From: Candidatus Aminicenantota bacterium
Lineage (GTDB): Bacteria > Acidobacteriota > Aminicenantia > Aminicenantales > Aminicenantaceae
DNA: 6,097 bases
Direction of reading: 5' to 3'
Assembly (NCBI GenBank): GCA_030633795.1
Contig: DAOWCB010000092.1
Coordinates: 1 to 6,097, forward strand
Of the stretch, positions 1-5,935 are shown in pieces. Position 1 is the first letter of the stretch. Each line of letters begins with the position of its first letter. Made by a program: the position numbers and the translations under genes. The notes beneath the pieces are model-generated. The model was not told the DNA's origin, did not search any database, and worked only from the letters and a program-made list of their open reading frames with translations.

Positions 1-2417
1 ATCAGATTGGTGGCTGCCGCCCCTACGACGATGGCAGCGAACATCTTGGATTTTGTGGCAATCAACGCTCCTCCTTGTCCGGAGAAGCTGTGCCCGTGCA
101 ATCCGATACGCTCAGGATCAGCATATCCTAGCTCGATGACTTTTTTCACCGCAGCTTCCACGCAGTCAAGCATATCGGAGTGGGTGGTGCGTGTGTTGAA
201 GTGTACATCCGGAAGCAACACCAGATAGCCGTTGCTCACGTATTTGTAGAACATCGGTGTGTCGCGGTAGACTAGGCGGGAAAAGCGGTAGAGGTTTTGT
301 GAATTTTTCTCGTAGAAATCGACAAGCATCGGAAATTTATCCCCCTCTTTGTAATCCTCGGGGATCATTAGCACGCCCTGCAGGCGTTTGCCGTTTTTGT
401 TTGTGTATTCGATCAGGATGTTGTATCCCCATTTGAATTCCTTCTGATGCGGATTGGCATCAGTGATTCGTCTGGGATTTTGGTGTGATTGGTCAGCAAC
501 ATAATAGTTGGGAAAGTCCTTGTAGTTTTCGATGGTGTAAAAGAACCGATCGGCCTTTTTCGCCTTGGTGAGACGGCCGTAAGATTTTTTTTCATAGATC
601 AACTGCTGGAGCTTGCCTTTGTTCAAGCGATAATATCCGGCTTCCTTGGTCCATTGGCCAAAAGCAGAAAGCATGAGGGATTTTTCCAGATCGATGAATT
701 TCGCCTCAGGATCTGTCTGAATGTACCGGAAACGAATTTTCTCCTCGGTACCTTTGCTTCCAGTCAGGTTTTTGGCTGGGCTGCCGTCCAGAGGCTGGAG
801 GTACAGATCGTACTTATGATTGAGGATCACAGCATTCCCGTTCTTTGTCCAACCGCTGACCCCGTAGGGAGGTTTCGTGCCTGGATGGTCGAATTCCTGA
901 TCGACAAAATTGACGGGTGCTTGGGAAGTCAGGTTGATACTCTCTCCAGTCGCGATCACATAGTCCCAAACATGGCTGTCCTTCCAGTAGAGAAAATGCT
1001 TAGAGTCAGGGGAAAGTCCCAGAGTCCGTTTCTGCCCTATGAACATCAGAGTCCGCTTACCCGTCTCCGTATTCAATCGATAGTAATCTGCCTGGGATTC
1101 TTTCCAATCGGAGATGTAATCCTTTTCATCCCTCCCGATCGCCCATTTTCCATTTTGAGTGATGGTGGCTGTTCGCATGCGCTCATCACAAAGACGGATA
1201 AATTTTTTGGTCTTGAGATTGTACACCGACCTATAGGTGAAGTTCCGGTCGCGATCGGCCCGGATTTTCTGGACGGACTGAATCTGTTCGTCCTGCCAGT
1301 GCCAGATATCCACGTCAGCCGGTGGCTCTTCCTCTTTTTCATCCTCAGTTTTTTTCTTCTCAGGCGTTTTATCCTCTGCGGATTTTTCTCCATTCACAGG
1401 TTTTTCTTTCTTTTTTGGTTTTTCCGGCTCTTTTTCCTGTTCCTTGATGCCGCAAAAAACCTGTGTGTTGTCTTCACTCCAGAACAGATTCCCCCGCGCT
1501 GATGTCGTTGAGCGTCGGAAACGGGAGCGTCGGGTGGAAGTGGCCCGCTCGGATATCACCATATCCTTCGGGAAGTTCGGATCTTTGGCGGGATCATACA
1601 GTTGTGCAACCTGATTTTTGGTTCCTACTCCGGTGAAGGCCAGCAGGATGTTATGCTTTTCTTTGAATTCTTTTTGTTTTTCCCCCTTGAGTGCGGCCAG
1701 GGCTGTCCCTTTTTCGTCCCAGGTCAGTTGGCTGTATTCGGCTTTGCCGACGTCGAGCAAGGTGAGAATTCCTTGAGAGAGGCTAAAAAGATAAACTCCA
1801 TTTCCCAATTTATCAGCCGCGTTCACGATATAAGCAAGATGTGTCCCGGGTTTGTTAAACTTGAACTCAGCCACATTTCCCAGATTGTGAAAGTTTTTTG
1901 CCTTGAGGTTGTACAGAATGAGGTCAGTGCCTTTGTGCTTGGCTTTGGGATCGGCCTTGGTCTTTTTTACGGCTAGATAGCCTGATTCCTTAGAAAATGA
2001 AAAAGAAGAGACGTTTTCAAAGGTCGTCTTCTCTCCGGTCGAAAGATTTATAAGTTCGGCCTTGCGGGGAACCGGTTTTTTTTGTTTCCGGAGTTTTTCT
2101 GCTTCTTTCCTTGGCAGGTTCAATGTGTAAGCGACCCATCGGGAGTCGATGGAGAATTTTGGATCAGAGGCTCCGATTACCTTGTATTCTTTATCAGAAA
2201 CGAGATTTTTAATGAATAATTCATCATCGGACTTGGTCTTACGGTAAGCATAGGATACCCAATTCCCATCATCCGATATGGATGTGGATGTGATGCTTCG
2301 CCAGTTGGCATAATCATCGATTGTGAACGGCCGTTTTTCCTCAGCCCCAAGCCATACTGAAGTGGACATGAAGAAAAGGATAAAAACTGCCGCAAAAAGC
2401 GTTCGTGAAAATTTCAT
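1..2417 (-). CDS. Secreted S9-family (prolyl oligopeptidase-like) serine peptidase, C-terminus cut by window edge
   Basis: The frame from the ATG at 2415-2417 stays open to the left edge, giving 805 codons without a stop. I checked every codon of it. Residues 1-25 look like a Sec signal peptide (hydrophobic AAVFILFFM core, probable cleavage after WLGA), so the enzyme should be periplasmic or exported. Residues about 30-640 are rich in repeated beta-propeller-like units (SISDDGNWVSYAY, FSIDSRWVAYT, LSPDSKHFLYW), as in the S9 N-terminal propeller. The alpha/beta-hydrolase domain begins near residue 665 (YNILIEYTNKNGKRLQGVL) and continues through KFPMLVDFYE, LVLLPDV and GYADPERIGLHGHSFSGQGG. Ser777 in GHSFSG is the expected nucleophile. 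The catalytic Asp and His should lie beyond the window. A Lys/Glu/Pro-rich stretch at 326-366 interrupts the propeller. Family knowledge predicts hydrolysis of oligopeptides; substrate specificity cannot be read here. The start is supported by AGGAGGG four bases upstream. The gene diverges from the M14 peptidase gene. Confidence 0.92.
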   Translation of the reverse strand, partial: MKFSRTLFAAVFILFFMSTSVWLGAEEKRPFTIDDYANWRSITSTSISDDGNWVSYAYRKTKSDDELFIKNLVSDKEYKVIGASDPKFSIDSRWVAYTLNLPRKEAEKLRKQKKPVPRKAELINLSTGEKTTFENVSSFSFSKESGYLAVKKTKADPKAKHKGTDLILYNLKAKNFHNLGNVAEFKFNKPGTHLAYIVNAADKLGNGVYLFSLSQGILTLLDVGKAEYSQLTWDEKGTALAALKGEKQKEFKEKHNILLAFTGVGTKNQVAQLYDPAKDPNFPKDMVISERATSTRRSRFRRSTTSARGNLFWSEDNTQVFCGIKEQEKEPEKPKKKEKPVNGEKSAEDKTPEKKKTEDEKEEEPPADVDIWHWQDEQIQSVQKIRADRDRNFTYRSVYNLKTKKFIRLCDERMRTATITQNGKWAIGRDEKDYISDWKESQADYYRLNTETGKRTLMFIGQKRTLGLSPDSKHFLYWKDSHVWDYVIATGESINLTSQAPVNFVDQEFDHPGTKPPYGVSGWTKNGNAVILNHKYDLYLQPLDGSPAKNLTGSKGTEEKIRFRYIQTDPEAKFIDLEKSLMLSAFGQWTKEAGYYRLNKGKLQQLIYEKKSYGRLTKAKKADRFFYTIENYKDFPNYYVADQSHQNPRRITDANPHQKEFKWGYNILIEYTNKNGKRLQGVLMIPEDYKEGDKFPMLVDFYEKNSQNLYRFSRLVYRDTPMFYKYVSNGYLVLLPDVHFNTRTTHSDMLDCVEAAVKKVIELGYADPERIGLHGHSFSGQGGALIATKSKMFAAIVVGAAATNL

Positions 2418-2421
2418 TAAA

Positions 2422-2428
2422 CCCTCCT
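2422..2428 (-). promoter_or_regulatory. Ribosome binding site of the S9 peptidase gene
   Basis: Read on the minus strand this is AGGAGGG, followed by TTTA and then the ATG. It is a near-perfect Shine-Dalgarno sequence and fixes the start at 2417, which also gives a complete signal peptide. Confidence 0.85.
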
Positions 2429-2439
2429 GCAAATGGTGG

Positions 2440-2458
2440 TTCTTTAATCATAAAAGAA
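2440..2458. repeat. Small dyad in the 5' leader of the S9 gene
   Basis: TTCTTT (2440-2445) and AAAGAA (2453-2458) are perfect 6-bp inverted arms around a 7-base centre. It lies between the predicted S9 transcription start (about 2466) and its ribosome binding site. It could be a weak RNA hairpin or an operator half-site pair. The stem is AT-rich and may be chance. Confidence 0.3.
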
Positions 2459-2472
2459 TTAATGAGAGATGG

Positions 2473-2501
2473 ATTGTATTACATGTAAAATAAGGTTGCA
2501 A
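2473..2501 (-). promoter_or_regulatory. Candidate sigma70-type promoter for the S9 peptidase gene
   Basis: On the minus strand a -35 box TTGCAA (2501-2496) is followed by a 17-base spacer and a -10 box TACAAT (2478-2473). The -10 matches the consensus at 5 of 6 positions and the -35 at 4 of 6, with ideal spacing. Transcription would begin near 2466, giving a leader of about 50 bases. This was assigned by consensus only. Confidence 0.5.
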
Positions 2502-2540
2502 TTAAGATTTTCTTTTGGACAGTCCATGTTGATATTTTGC

Positions 2541-2567
2541 TTGACCTAATGTTTTAAATTTTATACG
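2541..2567 (+). promoter_or_regulatory. Weak candidate promoter for the M14 peptidase gene
   Basis: TTGACC (2541-2546) matches the -35 consensus at 5 of 6 positions. The best -10 nearby is TATACG (2562-2567), 4 of 6, with a 15-base spacer that is shorter than ideal. The leader would be about 100 bases long. The whole stretch 2547-2663 is AT-rich, so other start sites are possible. Confidence 0.3.
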
Positions 2568-2657
2568 TTGCTTCCATCCGACAACCTTTTTTATTGAGAA
2601 GCGCAGGATGCCCCATTGATTTATATGGTCTATTGTATTTCCATTTTTATATTTAAA

Positions 2658-2665
2658 AAGGAGGG
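2658..2665 (+). promoter_or_regulatory. Ribosome binding site of the M14 peptidase gene
   Basis: AAGGAGGG ends six bases before the ATG at 2672. This is a strong Shine-Dalgarno match and supports that start over any internal ATG. Confidence 0.85.
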
Positions 2666-2671
2666 ATAAGT

Positions 2672-5608
2672 ATGTTTTCATCTAACAAGCAAAAATTAAA
2701 GGAGTTCTCTTTCCAGTCAAAGCCAATTTATGTTTTGTTGGCCATCTGCATGATTCTGCATCTTGGTTTGACACCAGTTGCAGCTCAGCAGAAGATAGAT
2801 GAGGAATACACGGCAAAGATCAGGGAATTTTCGACAGATGAGCATTTTCTCCCCAAGTGGATGGATAATCTGCCGTACTCAGAAGATGTCCCCACACCTT
2901 TGGATATTCTAGGATACATCGCAGGTGCGCGCGATATCCTGACATACACAAAGGATGTCAACAAATACATGCAGGCTTTGGCAGAGGCATCACCTCGTGT
3001 TAAGCTTTTTCCTGCCGGCACTTCCGAGGAGGGGCGCGAGAGGATTTTTGTAGTGATTGCGGATGAAAGCACAATAGAAAATCTCGACCGATACAAAGAA
3101 ATAAATGCCAAATTGGCCGATCCAAGAACGATAAGCGAAGCCGAAGCTCAGAAACTCATCAAAGAAGCCAAGCCCATGTACTGGGCGACCGGAGCCATGC
3201 ATTCGGGAGAGACCGGCTCAACTGAGATGTTGATGGAGTTGGCTTACCGCCTGGCTGTGGATGAATCTCCGTTTATCAAAACGATCCGCGATAATGCAAT
3301 CGTTTTGATCACTCCTGTTCTTGAGGTGGACGGGCGCGAGAAGATGGTGGACATATCCATGGCCAAGCGAAAAGATACTGAGGCCAGCTTCCCATCTCGG
3401 CTGCTTTACTGGGGGAAATATGTGGCTCATGACAACAACCGCGATAATCTGGCATTGAGTCTGGATTTGAGTAAACACATCATGAAAACTTTTCTGGAGT
3501 TTCATCCTCAGGTCCTGCATGATTTGCACGAATCGGCCTCTCATCTTTATGTGTCCACCGGGACCGGGCCGTACAATGCTTGGGTAGATCCGATTCTTAT
3601 CGATGAATGGCACATGATTGCCTACCAGGAAGTCAATGAGATGACCAGAGAAGGAGTGCCTGGGGTATGGACGCATGGTTTTTATGACGGCTGGGCTCCC
3701 AACTATGCCTTTTATGCAGCCAACGGGCACAATGCCATCGGCCGTTTCTACGAAACCCAGGGGGCCGGTGATGGAAGCACCCGGATCATCACCTCGCGCG
3801 GAGACCGAGCCTGGTACCGGCCAAATCCACCGCTTAGACGCACCTTGTGGTCCATACGCAATAACGTCAACATGCAGGGCAGCGGCATACAGATCGCCAT
3901 GAACTATGTGGCGAAAAGCCGGGAAAAATTCATGGAAAACTTTTATCTCAAGAGCAAACGTTCTATAGCTAAAGCCCATACCGAGGGTCCGGCTGCATAT
4001 GTTTTTCCAGGTGATGATCCGAGGCCAGGACAGGTGGCTCGTCTACTAACGCTGCTCGACCGCCAGGGGGTCGAAATCCACTTGGCGGATAAGGAAATCA
4101 AAATAGGCAAAGACACCTACCCAAAAGGAAGTTACATCGTGAGGATGGACCAGCCCTATTCCCGTATGGCAGACATGATGCTGGACCGCCAGTATTTCAA
4201 CATCAATGATCCCAGGCCTTATGACGATGTCGGATGGACTATGGGACCGCTTTACAACGTAAAGACCGTCAGGGTAGAAGATGCCAAGATCCTTTCTGCA
4301 CCGATGAATCTTGTGAAAGACCTCGCAGTTCCTGGTGGAGTTGAAAAACTCAAAGGGAGAAAGATAAAAGCCTTTCTCATCAATCAAAATGCCGATAATC
4401 TCCTTGCCACATTTCGGTTTAAGAATGCAGATCTCAAGATGCATGCGGCCGAGAAAGGATTCGAGGTAGAGAAGAAAAAATTCAATGCCGGGACATTCAT
4501 CATCAAAACCGAAGAAAACGCCGAAAACCTTGAAGCTCTTCTTGACGAAGCGGGAAAAACCTGCGGCTTTACAGCATGGAGTTCAAGTGAACTTCCGGAG
4601 GTTCCGATGCATGAGGTCACGGTTCCTCGTGTAGCCCTGATGCACACCTGGCAATCCACTCAGACAGAAGGCTGGGTGCGCATTGCCTTGGATGAGCTGA
4701 AAATCCCGTATGAATACATTTCCGTACATGATGTGCGTGACAACGGGCAGCTCCGGGACAAATATGATGTGATTTTATTTGGTCCCTCATCCAGCAGTGC
4801 ACTGAGCATCGTGCAGGGAGTCACTGGCGACAAGCCTATGCCCTGGAAAAAAACAGAGCTTACTCCCAACCTCGGTCGTCAGGATTCCACCGACGACATG
4901 CGCGGAGGAATAGAGCTGGAAGGAGTATTGCATCTGCGTGATTTCGTGAATGATGGAGGTCTTCTCATTACCTTGACGAGCAGTTCGTCGCTTCCGATAC
5001 ACTTTGGTCTCGCACAAGGTATCACGATCAAGCAGACCAACGAGCTTTGGGCTCGGGGAGGCGTATTTCAGGCTGAGGTGGCGGACACGTCCAGTCCGAT
5101 CGCCTACGGCTATGACAAAGATGTGGGGGTGTATTTCAATTCTTCTCCTGTTTTTGCTTTGGGAAGTGCTGGTGGCCGCAGATTCCGCTACATACAGGCT
5201 GGTTCTCGCGATCGTATCACTGGTCGTGGCAGCAAGAATGATCCGGATGTTCCCCAAGGGAGAGCGAAAGACCTAGGCAAGGAGACCATCGAGGCGTTCC
5301 AAAAAATGCAGAAGGAAAAACGGAAAAAGGAGGGTGAGCAACGACCGAGTGCCCGTGCCGGAACAACGCGTGTGCGGCCCCGAATTGTGCTCCGTTTTAC
5401 CAGGGATGAGAAAAAACTCCTGATCAGCGGCGGCTTGTCCGGTGGCAGTGAATTAGCCGGTGCTCCAGCCGTCGTGGATTGCAGGCTTGGTGAAGGCCAC
5501 GTGGTCCTTTTCAGCATCAACCCGATGTGGCGCCACCAAACCCATGGGTCCTATTCTCTGGTCTTGAATGCCATGCTGCATTATGACCACCTCGATGCCG
5601 GAAAGTAA
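2672..5608 (+). CDS. Secreted M14-family zinc carboxypeptidase-like protein with C-terminal glutamine-amidotransferase-like domain
   Basis: Complete 978-residue protein ending in TAA. A long basic n-region (1-18) precedes a hydrophobic core (IYVLLAICMILHLGL) and a likely cleavage after TPVAA near residue 38, so it should act outside the cytoplasm. The M14 peptidase domain covers roughly 80-425. Visible catalytic features are the zinc pair H177-S-G-E180, the VDGREK segment at 219-224 (in the place of the usual substrate-binding Asn-Arg region), the third zinc ligand H286 in HDLHES, and E361 in GRFYETQG as the probable general base. The 75-residue gap between H286 and E361 is close to the 74 residues between H196 and E270 of carboxypeptidase A. 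Residues about 652-785 resemble a class I glutamine-amidotransferase-like fold (VALMHTWQSTQTEGW, YDVILFG, FVNDGGLLITL) with no visible nucleophilic Cys. A basic insert lies at 862-905, and the end (GEGHVVLFSINPMWR) resembles the C-terminus I recall in long acidobacterial M14 proteins. Expected activity is removal of C-terminal residues from peptides; the true substrate is unknown. Confidence 0.92.
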   Translation: MFSSNKQKLKEFSFQSKPIYVLLAICMILHLGLTPVAAQQKIDEEYTAKIREFSTDEHFLPKWMDNLPYSEDVPTPLDILGYIAGARDILTYTKDVNKYMQALAEASPRVKLFPAGTSEEGRERIFVVIADESTIENLDRYKEINAKLADPRTISEAEAQKLIKEAKPMYWATGAMHSGETGSTEMLMELAYRLAVDESPFIKTIRDNAIVLITPVLEVDGREKMVDISMAKRKDTEASFPSRLLYWGKYVAHDNNRDNLALSLDLSKHIMKTFLEFHPQVLHDLHESASHLYVSTGTGPYNAWVDPILIDEWHMIAYQEVNEMTREGVPGVWTHGFYDGWAPNYAFYAANGHNAIGRFYETQGAGDGSTRIITSRGDRAWYRPNPPLRRTLWSIRNNVNMQGSGIQIAMNYVAKSREKFMENFYLKSKRSIAKAHTEGPAAYVFPGDDPRPGQVARLLTLLDRQGVEIHLADKEIKIGKDTYPKGSYIVRMDQPYSRMADMMLDRQYFNINDPRPYDDVGWTMGPLYNVKTVRVEDAKILSAPMNLVKDLAVPGGVEKLKGRKIKAFLINQNADNLLATFRFKNADLKMHAAEKGFEVEKKKFNAGTFIIKTEENAENLEALLDEAGKTCGFTAWSSSELPEVPMHEVTVPRVALMHTWQSTQTEGWVRIALDELKIPYEYISVHDVRDNGQLRDKYDVILFGPSSSSALSIVQGVTGDKPMPWKKTELTPNLGRQDSTDDMRGGIELEGVLHLRDFVNDGGLLITLTSSSSLPIHFGLAQGITIKQTNELWARGGVFQAEVADTSSPIAYGYDKDVGVYFNSSPVFALGSAGGRRFRYIQAGSRDRITGRGSKNDPDVPQGRAKDLGKETIEAFQKMQKEKRKKEGEQRPSARAGTTRVRPRIVLRFTRDEKKLLISGGLSGGSELAGAPAVVDCRLGEGHVVLFSINPMWRHQTHGSYSLVLNAMLHYDHLDAGK

Positions 5609-5649
5609 CCTGAATTATACATAAAAAATGCCGATATTTCCCATTTTTA

Positions 5650-5682
5650 CAGCAATATCAGATAGATATTCTGATATTGCTG
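5650..5682. repeat. Perfect 13-bp inverted repeat (hairpin), 42 bp after the M14 stop
   Basis: CAGCAATATCAGA (5650-5662) is the exact reverse complement of TCTGATATTGCTG (5670-5682), with a 7-base loop TAGATAT. There is no T-run immediately after it, so it is not a classic intrinsic terminator alone. It may protect the 3' end of the M14 mRNA, belong to a composite terminator with the next hairpin, or be part of a repeat element. Confidence 0.8.
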
Positions 5683-5699
5683 CAATTAACAACTGAAGC

Positions 5700-5721
5700 A
5701 ATTCTAAAGAAGAATTTTTTT
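5700..5721 (+). terminator. Possible intrinsic terminator of the M14 gene
   Basis: AATTCT (5700-5705) and AGAATT (5711-5716) form a 6-bp stem around AAAGA, and the run of T continues to 5721. The T-tract suits an intrinsic terminator, but the stem is short and AT-rich and therefore weak. The 13-bp hairpin just upstream could help pausing. Its position 92 bp after the only upstream plus-strand gene fits that role. Confidence 0.45.
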
Positions 5722-5730
5722 ATCATAATT

Positions 5731-5863
5731 GGCATTTTTCACCCTACAGGCGAGCCGATCTCACTACATCAGCTTCGTTGTAGCCCATTCGCGGTATTCA
5801 AATACAGCTTCATGGGCCACTGCCTTACCGCTGCAGCAATCTCGACTCGTGAATAATCCAGGC
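5731..5863. mobile_element. Possible MITE-like or IS-end-like segment with imperfect terminal inverted repeats
   Basis: The left end GGCATTTTTCAC (5731-5742) and the right end GTGAATAATCC (5849-5859, followed by AGGC) are imperfect inverted repeats: the complement of the right end, GGATTATTCAC, differs by one base and one gap. The interior looks more GC-rich than its flanks. It contains nested pairings: GCCCAT (5783-5788) with ATGGGC (5812-5817) around GTATT-CA-AATAC (5794-5805), and CTACA (5764-5768) with TGTAG (5779-5783). CAGCTTC occurs twice (5770-5776, 5805-5811). No transposase is encoded and no clear target duplication was found, so this is tentative. Confidence 0.3.
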
Positions 5864-5895
5864 TAATTATTAATTAAAATTAGCAATTTGTTGCT
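5862..5895. promoter_or_regulatory. Two adjacent dyads at the kinase promoter, possible operator
   Basis: GCTAATT (5862-5868) and AATTAGC (5878-5884) are perfect inverted arms around an AT-only centre. AGCAA (5882-5886) and TTGCT (5891-5895) form a second dyad that shares three bases with the first and overlaps the -35 region. Position and symmetry fit a repressor site for a sugar-responsive regulator, but the regulator is not in this window and the AT-rich sequence can be symmetric by chance. Confidence 0.35.
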
Positions 5896-5920
5896 CACGG
5901 TACGATGGCAGTGATATAAT
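5891..5920 (+). promoter_or_regulatory. Extended -10 promoter for the FGGY kinase gene
   Basis: TATAAT (5915-5920) is a perfect -10 box preceded by TGA, making the extended motif TGnTATAAT. A poor -35 (TTGCTC, 5891-5896) lies 18 bases upstream, which the extended -10 could compensate. Transcription would start near 5927, only about nine bases before the ATG. Confidence 0.6.
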
Positions 5921-5935
5921 TTTTGGGATTGAACC

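Larger units (their letters stand above)
5624..5739. repeat. Long-range inverted repeat enclosing two hairpins
   Basis: AAAAATGCCGAT (5624-5635) can pair with 5728-5739 over 12 positions, with one G-T pair at 5633/5730. The nine outermost pairs (AAAAATGCC with GGCATTTTT) are perfect. The hairpins at 5650-5682 and 5700-5716 lie inside, so the folded form would be a three-way junction. The strand on which it acts, and whether it is an RNA or DNA feature, cannot be told from sequence alone. Confidence 0.5.
5609..5935. other. 327-bp non-coding region rich in inverted repeats
   Basis: No convincing gene is present between the M14 stop and the kinase start. All frames are broken or give short, low-quality peptides. 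The region holds a perfect 13-bp hairpin, a T-tailed small hairpin, a long-range stem, a possible MITE-like segment, two dyads and a promoter, each listed separately. There is also a 9-bp inverted pair, ATTGCTGCA at 5676-5684 and TGCAGCAAT at 5832-5840, that could compete with the 13-bp hairpin. Confidence 0.7.

Noticed and set aside
7..228. Short plus-strand open frame at the left edge
   Set aside because: It is antisense to the S9 catalytic Ser region, which is clearly coding on the minus strand.
489..1502. A 337-codon open frame on the plus strand inside the S9 gene
   Set aside because: It is the exact codon-for-codon antisense of the S9 gene. It stays open only because the S9 gene lacks TTA, CTA and TCA codons there. 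The product is a hydrophobic, Phe-rich string (from the antisense of the Lys/Glu insert) without recognisable domains or a good ribosome binding site.
2568..2657. Riboswitch in the leader of the M14 gene
   Set aside because: The leader is long enough to consider one, but I found no conserved riboswitch core or strong stem in this AT-rich stretch.
3218..3979. A 253-codon open frame on the minus strand inside the M14 gene
   Set aside because: It overlaps the M14 catalytic domain, which has clear motifs in the plus frame, and shows no family resemblance.
5004..5276. A 90-codon plus-strand frame with a hydrophobic segment within the M14 C-terminal region
   Set aside because: It lies wholly inside a well-supported gene in another frame, and its membrane-like stretch is a by-product of the coding sequence.
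5650..5682. The 13-bp hairpin as a classical intrinsic terminator
   Set aside because: The stem is perfect but no T-run follows it on either strand. Only the next hairpin at 5700-5716 has a T-tract.
5756..5845. Short minus-strand peptide ending in HEAVFEYREWATTKLM
   Set aside because: It reads plausibly for about 20 residues but has no start, no ribosome binding site and no upstream extension, and it lies within nested inverted repeats, so I treat the region as non-coding.
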